Assembly (NCBI RefSeq): GCF_013868415.1
Contig: NZ_JACEMT010000051.1
Coordinates: forward strand, 1 to 64,000
DNA length: 64,000 bases
Source: Marinobacterium marinum
Lineage (GTDB): Bacteria > Pseudomonadota > Gammaproteobacteria > Pseudomonadales > Balneatricaceae
Reading direction: 5' to 3'
Both the position numbers and the translations under genes were made by a program. Numbering within the stretch: position 1 is the first letter of the stretch; the number at the start of each line of letters is the position of its first letter. Shown here piece by piece: positions 41,427 through 47,791 of the stretch. Under the pieces are notes generated by a model, which did no database searches, was not told the origin of the DNA, and saw nothing but the letters and a program-made list of their open reading frames with translations.

Positions 41427-42086
41427 TCAGAACGGCCGTTTCATCTCGTTAACTGGGGTAAATTTCATCCCCGTCATGCCCGCAGACCGAATCTGTTCCA
41501 CAATATCAGAGCGCAGCATGAGGGGACGATATCCGCCATTAATATGTAGATAAAACAACTTCTGTTCTGCCGGGATTTCATCAGTCTTCAGGACAAATGT
41601 ATCAATCCTTCCAACAGATGCTTCCCCAGAGGTGTCGTAACATGTCTGAAATACAGACCGTTCCTCATCAAATGCCGGCAACATATCCCGAGGAGCGACA
41701 AGGAAAAACGGTTCCGGATACCGCTCCTCCTCAATGGTGACAGACGCTTCTGTGAAAAAGGCTTCAGCTTCGTTCTGCTCCAGTAACTGCTTTAATCGGG
41801 CCGACACAAAATTTCTGAGTCCCAGGGAAAAATAGTCTAGAAGCCGTCCTTCAGGCATGCTGTAAGCCCTGTTAAAACGAGCATCGTCACCTCTGTAATC
41901 TTCCAGCTCAATTACAGGAATTAGTTGAAGCTCACACTCAGGGTGATTGTAAAACCGCCGTCCTGCCAGCCCGGTCCAGACATTGGCGGGATTTCCGGGT
42001 GCTATTTTTAGAAACCATTCGCGGGTGCTCGCGGTATAGGTAATACAGTGGGTTGAGATTAGTTCGCTGATTTCGAAATATTCCAT
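41427..42086 (-). CDS. Immunity protein, Imm11/Imm43-like (copy 1)
   Basis: Cytoplasmic protein of 219 aa. The C-terminal pattern YRPLMLRSDIVEQIRSAGMTGMKFTPV matches the end of DUF1629 (Imm11) and Imm43 immunity families; the exact family is uncertain. It lies 30 bp downstream of the AHH toxin tail, the normal place for the cognate immunity gene, so it probably neutralises that nuclease. A paralogue is at 46406 and a broken copy at 49516. All three share the block MPEGRLLD and an RDMLP motif. Confidence 0.72.
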   Translation of the reverse strand: MEYFEISELISTHCITYTASTREWFLKIAPGNPANVWTGLAGRRFYNHPECELQLIPVIELEDYRGDDARFNRAYSMPEGRLLDYFSLGLRNFVSARLKQLLEQNEAEAFFTEASVTIEEERYPEPFFLVAPRDMLPAFDEERSVFQTCYDTSGEASVGRIDTFVLKTDEIPAEQKLFYLHINGGYRPLMLRSDIVEQIRSAGMTGMKFTPVNEMKRPF

Positions 42087-42116
42087 ACAGAACCTTATAA
42101 GTATTTATAAAACGGT

Positions 42117-42446
42117 TTACTGCCATGCCTGTGGGCCACACTTATCACGTGCACATAGTAATACGCGCCCGGTTAGAAGATCAGATTCTATATCTGCCTG
42201 TATTTTCTGAATCTCTGCAACCAGTTTTTCATCGCTCCAATGCCGACCCGCGCTGTCAGCTGCTTCAAAATCAGAGTCCAGCTTATCAAGTTTAGTCTTT
42301 ACGTAGTCTTGGTAGCTGTTTGAAACACAATCCCCGGTACCGCAACCTGTATGGCCACTTTTATGTATAGGCAGTACGGGGTCCCTTGTGATACCACCAC
42401 CTGGTGGTGTGGCACCTACTGCTCCAGGAAGCATAATGCCGTTCAT
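42117..42446 (-). CDS. AHH nuclease toxin, C-terminal segment
   Basis: Frame of 109 aa that continues, after a TAG and three codons (D-S-A), the frame of the HINT segment. It supplies the second half of the AHH nuclease fold: NGIMLPGAVG, then LPIHKSGHTG and YQDYVKTKLDKL. These match the NG-x-LP and H-x-GxH-Y pattern of AHH enzymes. The end CGPQAWQ recurs at 47071 and 40889. It could be made alone from ATG 42446 but would lack the AHH histidines. Confidence 0.6.
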   Translation of the reverse strand: MNGIMLPGAVGATPPGGGITRDPVLPIHKSGHTGCGTGDCVSNSYQDYVKTKLDKLDSDFEAADSAGRHWSDEKLVAEIQKIQADIESDLLTGRVLLCARDKCGPQAWQ

Positions 42447-42455
42447 AGCAGAGTC

Positions 42456-43268
42456 CTAATTATAAACACCTCTATCAGCCGCCGCCTGTAATGCTGATGA
42501 ATTCTTAGCATGCTTAGTAGTGATTAGATGATGGGCTGCCCAGCCTTTACCTGCATAGTGCCCGTCTGGATCTATATTTTTTCTGAGCCCCGGACCACTT
42601 CCATCCAAACTTCCCTTACAATTCGCATTATGCACCCAGGCCTTCGCCTCACCGGCGAAGTAGTTCGGCGTGTTGGCCACGCTGAAGTTGTAGACCCTGG
42701 TGGGTTCTTCAACATAGGTGTTGCCATAGGCCACCACATCGCCTTCCAGCGTGGCGATGGGATCTTCCCACTCCAGGTCCTTGGCTTCGGTCCAGCCCTT
42801 GCCCTGTACCCAGAAGGGATGCTCCGGGGTGGCGGTGAGAGTACCGAACTCGGTGTCGATGCGCTGGTAGCCGGGGGCGGTGCGGCTGAGCTCCTGAATG
42901 ATCGGCTGATCTGCATCAGTAAAGCCTGAGGTGTTGCGAGACTCAACCCGGTCGCCCACGCTGAGCTGCTCGATGGGCACAGGGCCTGTGGGCGTCCAGA
43001 TCAGGGTACTGGCCGGGAAACTGGCACACTTGATATCGTGCTCCAGATCGTCGGCATACCGGGCGAGGCTGTCGTTGCCGCTGAGCTTGGCCAGTTTGGT
43101 TACGACCTTGAGCGCGACGGCTGGGTTGATGTGCTGCCCCAGGATTCGACCGATGTCGTAGGGACCGCACTGCATCACGGTCTCGACATCGTCGAGTACC
43201 GATCCGATCAGCTCTTCCATGGTGCCGATGGGGTCGGTGGCGAAAGCCTTGGCGACGTCCAGCAGCAC
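42456..43268 (-). CDS. HINT domain and N-terminal half of AHH nuclease
   Basis: Frame of 270 aa. Residues 81-217 are a polymorphic-toxin HINT domain: CASFPASTLIWTPTGPVPIE with LSVGDRV, TATPEHPFWV in the middle, ending AWVHNANC. HINT domains cleave themselves to release the toxin tip. The tip starts after C217 and reaches WAAHHLITTKHAKN, the AHH active site, then stops at TAG in ...RGVYN. The upstream boundary is another in-frame TAG 36 bp before the GTG at 43268. Confidence 0.7.
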   Translation of the reverse strand: MLLDVAKAFATDPIGTMEELIGSVLDDVETVMQCGPYDIGRILGQHINPAVALKVVTKLAKLSGNDSLARYADDLEHDIKCASFPASTLIWTPTGPVPIEQLSVGDRVESRNTSGFTDADQPIIQELSRTAPGYQRIDTEFGTLTATPEHPFWVQGKGWTEAKDLEWEDPIATLEGDVVAYGNTYVEEPTRVYNFSVANTPNYFAGEAKAWVHNANCKGSLDGSGPGLRKNIDPDGHYAGKGWAAHHLITTKHAKNSSALQAAADRGVYN

Positions 43269-43304
43269 GGAGGGATCTTCAAGGATCTCCAGCAGATCTT
43301 TGAC

Positions 43305-43763
43305 CTAGTCACCGAGGCCATCAATCAGGCCTTCGATGAAGTCACCGAGAACGTGGATGGCGACTTTGACGCCCTGAGCCAGGTTATGGAACGTTTCACC
43401 GATGCCCCTGCAATACCAGCTGTCGCACTCTTCCACCTGATACTTGGGATCGTTCCACATGGTTTGGCACTCAGGCCCTTTGGGTGTATCGGTGCCTGGC
43501 GGGTTGCTGTCTTCGTTGCCGGTATCCGAAGGAGGAGTATTGCTGTTGCCCTCGGTGTCACCGGTATCAAGATCCGAACCTGTTCCACCCTGGCCATGGC
43601 CATTGGCCCAGTCGGGGTGCGCAAAGTCAGAGCCGTTGCCGAGATGATCGGGTACATAACTGGAGGCCAGGCTGCCGTCGTAGCCTGTTTGGCCGGAAAG
43701 TCCCGTCGCTGGCCAGCTGTTCTTGTGGCCCCCCCTGTGTGCGCTCGGTGCCCTGGTCAGCAA
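43305..43763 (-). CDS. Linker segment of the broken toxin
   Basis: Open frame whose real part begins at the G tract (about 43733). It encodes a flexible linker rich in Gly, Asp, Thr and Pro (GQGGTGSDLDTGDTEGN) and then a Cys-containing amphipathic region (CQTMW, CDSWYCRGIGETF) ending LIDGLGD before TAG. The first residues, read from 43763, are frame-shifted TadE-segment DNA. No independent start signal is seen. Confidence 0.5.
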   Translation of the reverse strand: MLTRAPSAHRGGHKNSWPATGLSGQTGYDGSLASSYVPDHLGNGSDFAHPDWANGHGQGGTGSDLDTGDTEGNSNTPPSDTGNEDSNPPGTDTPKGPECQTMWNDPKYQVEECDSWYCRGIGETFHNLAQGVKVAIHVLGDFIEGLIDGLGD

Positions 43764-44421
43764 TGGAGACCATCAAGCTGTTTTCCCAGGCCTCGCTTTG
43801 CATGCGCACCAGCGTGGTGGCACTGACCGGGATCATGCCGTTGCGATACAGCTGATGCTCGAAACTGCCGGGTGCGGTCGTGCTCTGACCGATGACGCTG
43901 ATCACTTGAGCGATGAACGGCATGCGCAGCTCGACGCCCCAGGTGGTCTCCACCTTGAGCAGATTGGCATCCTGGATATTCAGACCACTGCTGGCGCCGA
44001 TGGCGGTACTGCGATTCTGCAGGTCGGTGTTGGGCAGTACCCGGCGGCCGTTTTCAGTGATGCCGAAATCGTCGAACACCTCTGGCGTGGGATTGAGGAT
44101 ACGCAGGCGGGACTGGGTGCCTAGAGTGGCGGTTAGCGCGGCCTGTGTTTGGGCGATATTGCCGGCGCGTGGTGCGTAGAACGGTAGCATGCCTTGGGCA
44201 ATGCCCCGCTGAATGGCGGAGGGCTGAGCATGATTGACTGCGCCGGCCCGTGCGTCCTGAACGGCAGCATGGTCGAGAGTGGTTTTGGCCTCATAGATAC
44301 GTGCCCATTCGGCTGCACCCAGCATCAGTAGGATGACAATGGGCAGAGCGATCAGCGATTCAACGGCGGCGGCCCCGCGTTGACGGAGGGGCCGGATCAG
44401 GTTCCTGAGCTGGTTAAGCAT
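43627..44421 (-). CDS. TadE-like N-terminal segment of the toxin
   Basis: Frame of 264 aa. RGAAAVESLIALPIVILLMLG (residues 15-35) is the TadE/TadG pilin-like membrane segment, followed by AEWARIYEAKTTLDHAAVQDARAGAVN. About 190 residues of extracytoplasmic domain follow up to DQGTERTQ, where a run of seven G forces the frame out of the linker; the last 35 residues (from PQEQLAS) are out-of-frame. As annotated it would look like an isolated TadE protein. Confidence 0.65.
   Translation of the reverse strand: MLNQLRNLIRPLRQRGAAAVESLIALPIVILLMLGAAEWARIYEAKTTLDHAAVQDARAGAVNHAQPSAIQRGIAQGMLPFYAPRAGNIAQTQAALTATLGTQSRLRILNPTPEVFDDFGITENGRRVLPNTDLQNRSTAIGASSGLNIQDANLLKVETTWGVELRMPFIAQVISVIGQSTTAPGSFEHQLYRNGMIPVSATTLVRMQSEAWENSLMVSIADQGTERTQGGPQEQLASDGTFRPNRLRRQPGLQLCTRSSRQRL
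43729..43735 (-). repeat. Seven-G homopolymer at the toxin frameshift
   Basis: Seven consecutive C on the plus strand, G on the coding strand, exactly where the TadE frame must shift by one base to enter the linker frame. Six G would restore the fusion. Confidence 0.8.
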
Positions 44422-44500
44422 GGCATGTTCATCCGTGAACAGATCATTTTGGCGAGTTACTCCAACGGATGGCTATCCGGGGGTGCCTTCTGCACTTTGT

Positions 44501-44953
44501 CTAGTGGGTAGAGATTTCTTGTGCCGTTTTGAGCATCTGGAGAAAAAAGGCGCGGTTGCGCTCAAAGTTATCGGCATCGGTCACCAGCGAGAACGAAAAG
44601 TAGCCGCCGGAAATATCCGTGACGGCAATCACATAGTGCGAGTACACACTTTCACCTTCCGCCAGCCCTTCGAAGCGCTGGAAGATGACGCCCTGCTCTT
44701 CACAGCGTTCGCTCACCGGTTTCAGGTTGTCATCCACCAGTGAAAGCCGTATATCGGCAAATCGGGCTACATCCATATCCGGTTTGCGGGCATAGGCCGA
44801 AATCGTCAGGGTGACGGTCGTGTCATCGGACTGGACGATTAACAGGCCGGGGTTATCCCGGTAGCCGGATGCTTTCCAATGCTCCGGAATGCAAATTTGA
44901 AAATGATTGCCTGGGTTGGCAACCCAGCGGGTACCCACATTCTGTACGGTCAT
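44501..44953 (-). CDS. DcrB/DUF1795-like protein
   Basis: Single-domain alpha/beta protein of 150 aa with no signal peptide. The pattern FQICIPEHWKASG, then IVQSDDTTVTLTISAYA, and a C-terminal helix (NFERNRAFFLQMLKTAQEI) resembles DcrB/DUF1795 or DUF3805-type domains, some of which are effector chaperones (Eag) beside toxins. The assignment is by pattern only. It sits 51 bp after the PoNi-like gene and 80 bp before the TadE toxin. A truncated near-identical copy lies at 47495. Confidence 0.6.
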   Translation of the reverse strand: MTVQNVGTRWVANPGNHFQICIPEHWKASGYRDNPGLLIVQSDDTTVTLTISAYARKPDMDVARFADIRLSLVDDNLKPVSERCEEQGVIFQRFEGLAEGESVYSHYVIAVTDISGGYFSFSLVTDADNFERNRAFFLQMLKTAQEISTH

Positions 44954-45004
44954 CTGTTTTCCTCTTGGTTCATAGGCCGATTACTTACAGGTCACTCCCC
45001 TGCC

Positions 45005-46366
45005 TTAAAACGGCTGATCATCGGCAAAAGTCTTTACCTTCAGCCCAGCCTGTTCCAGCGCTGTAATGAGTGTATCGGCGTCTTTTGTTTTGACCGCCAG
45101 TGCATAGTAGGCGTCTTCGCCGGTGAGCGGAGCGATCAGGCGATATCCGTGCGGCGCCAGCCACTGATGGAAGGTATAGAGTACCTCCCAGACTCGCTCG
45201 GGGCGGTTCAGCGTAACCGGGTCTGGTGAAAAGAACTCCTCAATGCCGAGGGTGCGCGCGATCGCCTCGCAAAAGCTCAGGGCGCTTTCATCATCCTTCC
45301 AGTCCACGTGCAGCAGGGCCAGGCGGCGGTAGGTGGTCAGCAGTTCCATCTCCCACTGCGCAGCGGAAAAGGCGCAGAGAAAGCCGCCGGCCTCAAGGGT
45401 TTCCTCTTCCCACTCTTCATTCAGCCACTCGACCAGAGCATTCCACAGACTGGCCTGCAGGCTTTTGGGCAAAGTGGTCGCCATCAGTTCGAACAGCGGC
45501 TGCCAGGGGGCAAGCAGCTCGGGCGCGGGCTTGCGTCGTGGCGAGCGTTTCGGGGGGGCCGGCAAGACGGGCTCTTGCAGTGGCTCCAGGATGACCGGCT
45601 CGCCCCGGTATTGGGCGCAGGCCTGCATCAGGTCGGTGGGGTAAAACTCATGATCGATAAAACTGCTGTCATCGATATTCAGCGCGGCAACCACGGCGGC
45701 GGCGGGGTAACACCAGAAGCCGTCCCATTCGTTTTGAAGGCGTTCAGGTACAGGGTATAGCTCCCCCAGGATTTTATTGCTCAGCAGCAGCTTTTCCCAC
45801 TGATCCAGGTAGCGGGCGATCATACTGGGGCGTTTTTCCGGTGCTGCATCGAACACCGCATAGAGGTTTTTGTAGACAGGTTTGTGATTTATATCATCAG
45901 CTAATGGGCGTGTGGGGTCATATATGCTCAGGAGACGGTCGATAAAGAGATCATAGCCGGCTGACATGGCGCGGGTGTTGCGTCCGATCTCAATCCGGCT
46001 TTCACCCAGAGCATGACCAAGTGCCAGAAGCAGACCCACTTTAATCGGATTGATAATGTCCATTTTGGCCTTTTCCATCCCGCAGGCATGGATACTCTCC
46101 TCCAGAAGACGCAACCGCTCGCGGGCCTGCAGGTAAACAGGGCGCAAAGACTCAATACTGTCTCCCCGGAGATAGAGCGCTCGCAGCAGGTCCATGGAGA
46201 GAGAGCACGATTGTTGGTGGTAGAAGACGCGCAAATCTTGGCGACCATCACATTCGTCAATTTCTTGGGCTATGTACTCCGCGCTACAGTAAGTCTGCGA
46301 TTTATCGGTGAGCCACTGGATACTGGCAGAGGTGTCCAGGTCAGTGAAAAATCGATTCGGTCTCAT
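45005..46366 (-). CDS. PoNi-like (DUF1911) immunity protein with extension, copy 1
   Basis: Cytoplasmic protein of 453 aa. The core ARYLDQWEKLL (near residue 184) followed by DGFWCYPAAAVVAALNIDDSSF and HEFYPTDLM is the DUF1911 pattern of PoNi immunity proteins against PoNe DNases. A Pro/Lys-rich hinge (PPKRSPRRKPAPE) leads to a C-terminal domain of about 170 residues ending DAYYALAVKTKDADTLITAL, which may be a DUF6630-like module. This extension is absent from short PoNi proteins. A full-length, highly similar copy is at 47792. No intact PoNe-type toxin lies beside it. Confidence 0.72.
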   Translation of the reverse strand: MRPNRFFTDLDTSASIQWLTDKSQTYCSAEYIAQEIDECDGRQDLRVFYHQQSCSLSMDLLRALYLRGDSIESLRPVYLQARERLRLLEESIHACGMEKAKMDIINPIKVGLLLALGHALGESRIEIGRNTRAMSAGYDLFIDRLLSIYDPTRPLADDINHKPVYKNLYAVFDAAPEKRPSMIARYLDQWEKLLLSNKILGELYPVPERLQNEWDGFWCYPAAAVVAALNIDDSSFIDHEFYPTDLMQACAQYRGEPVILEPLQEPVLPAPPKRSPRRKPAPELLAPWQPLFELMATTLPKSLQASLWNALVEWLNEEWEEETLEAGGFLCAFSAAQWEMELLTTYRRLALLHVDWKDDESALSFCEAIARTLGIEEFFSPDPVTLNRPERVWEVLYTFHQWLAPHGYRLIAPLTGEDAYYALAVKTKDADTLITALEQAGLKVKTFADDQPF

Positions 46367-46405
46367 TGGGTCTCCTTGACGTAGAGTCCGGCTGATTCAA
46401 TGCGG

Positions 46406-47059
46406 CTATATACTTCGCATTTCATCAACGGGGGTATACTTTATCCCTGTCATACCTGAATTTTTCATTTTTTCTACAATGTCTGAGCGCAGCATTAAAG
46501 GTCTGAATCCTCCGTTTAGATGCACATAAAACATCTTTTGATTTTCCGGTATCTCATCATTCAATAGTACATAGTGTTCGACTGATCCTATTTGCAACTT
46601 TCCACTAGTGTCTGTCTCAATCGTAAACAGAGAGTTTTCCTCATCAAATACCGGCAACATATCTCTGGGGCACAGCAAGTAATAGGGCTCCGGATAGGGT
46701 TCGCCTTTAATCGTCACCGCTACCTCTGTAAAGTAGGCTTCAACGGCGGCCTCTTCGAACGACGCCCTGAGGCGGGAAGACACAAAAAAAGAAGTTCCCA
46801 CTTTAAACAGATCGAGCAAACGCCCCTCAGGCAGGGTATAGTGCTCATCAAACCAGGCTCCGTAACCTTTGTAGTTTTCAATCTGAATGACAGGCAGCGT
46901 TGATGCCGGCAGCAGGTTCGGGTCTTGATAAAAGCGAAGAGAAGCAAGCCTTCTCCACTCCTTTACAGACCTTTCATTTCCCAAAAACCATTCCCTTGTC
47001 GATTCGGTATAGGTGAAGTTATGCCGTGACGATATTTGCGTAATTTGTAAGTAGTCCAC
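46406..47059 (-). CDS. Immunity protein, Imm11/Imm43-like (copy 2)
   Basis: Paralogue of the immunity protein at 41427; 217 aa. Shares STREWFL near the start, LPEGRLLDLF, RDMLPVFDEE and the C-terminal FRPLMLRSDIVEKMKNSGMTGIKYTPV. GTG at 47059 is preferred because GGAGG lies 7 nt upstream and the paralogue begins at the same point. The longer frame from 47080 would include that ribosome-binding site. A toxin tail scar (47071-47120) sits directly upstream, so its toxin has been lost. Confidence 0.72.
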   Translation of the reverse strand: MDYLQITQISSRHNFTYTESTREWFLGNERSVKEWRRLASLRFYQDPNLLPASTLPVIQIENYKGYGAWFDEHYTLPEGRLLDLFKVGTSFFVSSRLRASFEEAAVEAYFTEVAVTIKGEPYPEPYYLLCPRDMLPVFDEENSLFTIETDTSGKLQIGSVEHYVLLNDEIPENQKMFYVHLNGGFRPLMLRSDIVEKMKNSGMTGIKYTPVDEMRSI

Positions 47060-47070
47060 TTTGACTCCTC

Positions 47071-47120
47071 CTATTGCCATACTTGGGGTTCACAGCCAGA
47101 GCCGGCTTTGCAAAATAGAA
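47071..47120 (-). pseudogene. Orphan toxin 3-prime end
   Basis: The last 16 codons of a lost toxin, ...FCKAGSGCEPQVWQ-stop, align with the end of the AHH toxin (LLCARDKCGPQAWQ). An in-frame TGA lies just upstream, so nothing longer survives. It abuts the immunity gene at 47059. Confidence 0.6.
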
Positions 47121-47140
47121 ATCAGCTATCAATTAGGCTG

Positions 47141-47172
47141 ATCTCTATATCTCTATATCTCTATATCTCTAT
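47141..47172. repeat. Four tandem copies of ATCTCTAT
   Basis: An 8-bp unit repeated four times without error at the seam between an orphan toxin tail and an AT-rich ORF. It may be a slippage product or recombination by-product. Confidence 0.75.
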
Positions 47173-47210
47173 AACTTAAATTTTTGGATTTTTATTGTGA
47201 AATTTACTGC

Positions 47211-47522
47211 TTAATTATTTTTAAAATTTTCCCGATAGTTTCCTACCATCTTCTTAACTAATTCGTGTATTTGGTCTATATGCCATATATAGTCTGAATA
47301 TTTTAAATGAAGCTGCACAAGTGCTTCAACAGTATCATCTACAGAATCTAATTCATCTCTTTCTATTCTTGACAAGATATTATCAAGTTCAAAAAACATT
47401 CTTTGATAATCTTCAAGATTGGCTTTCTGTTCATTTATTTCTTCTTGAGTGATTATTTTTTTCCCGCATACATCATTAAGATTTAAAATTATATTTAATG
47501 TCTTTGATAGTTCTTCATGCAT
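47211..47522 (-). CDS. AT-rich orphan ORF, possible immunity protein
   Basis: Protein of 103 aa, acidic, predicted almost entirely helical (EELSKTLNIILNLNDVCGKK, then HLKYSDYIWHIDQIHELVKKM). Base composition is far more AT-rich than the surroundings, indicating foreign origin. AAAGGAT lies 8 nt before the ATG. It has replaced the 3-prime part of the DUF1795-like copy and lies where immunity genes sit in this array. Not recognised as any family. Confidence 0.5.
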   Translation of the reverse strand: MHEELSKTLNIILNLNDVCGKKIITQEEINEQKANLEDYQRMFFELDNILSRIERDELDSVDDTVEALVQLHLKYSDYIWHIDQIHELVKKMVGNYRENFKNN

Positions 47523-47740
47523 AAAAGTATCCTTTCTATGGAATTCTGCGGCACTTCGCTTAGTGCTGTCGCTGTCTTTTTTGAATTTAGAGTTTCATCC
47601 AAATTCAATACATCGGACTGGACGATTAACAGGCCGGGGTTATCCTGGTAACCTGAAGCTTTCCAGTGTTCCGGTATGCAAATTTGAAAATTATTGCCCG
47701 GATTGGTAACCCCGCGAGTGCCAACAGTTTGTACACTCAT
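47495..47740 (-). pseudogene. Truncated DcrB/DUF1795-like duplicate
   Basis: The first 43 codons (to LLIVQSD) are almost identical to the gene at 44501, then homology stops abruptly at about 47611 and the frame runs into unrelated AT-rich DNA. Start ATG 47740 matches the intact copy. A recombination breakpoint rather than gradual decay. Confidence 0.75.
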
Positions 47741-47791
47741 GTGTTTTCCTCTTAGTCGATAAGCCGATTGCTTACAGGTCACTCCCCTGCC

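Larger units (their letters stand above)
42117..44421 (-). pseudogene. TadE-HINT-AHH polymorphic toxin, multiply broken
   Basis: Read through three lesions, this is one toxin gene of about 767 codons. Order: TadE-like membrane segment (residues 15-36), extracellular region, Gly/Asp/Thr-rich linker, helical pre-toxin region, HINT autoprotease and AHH nuclease. Lesions: a 7-G tract at 43729-43735 with one G too many, an in-frame TAG at 43305-43307, and another TAG at 42456-42458. Both TAGs are one transition from CAG. The sequence is otherwise well preserved, implying recent decay. The segments are listed separately. Confidence 0.75.

Noticed and set aside
42117-44421. General recoding of TAG as a sense codon in this organism
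   Set aside because: dnaA and rsmG end at TAG at normal protein lengths, so TAG is an ordinary stop here.
47141-47172. CRISPR-like repeat
   Set aside because: Units are 8 bp and contiguous with no spacers.
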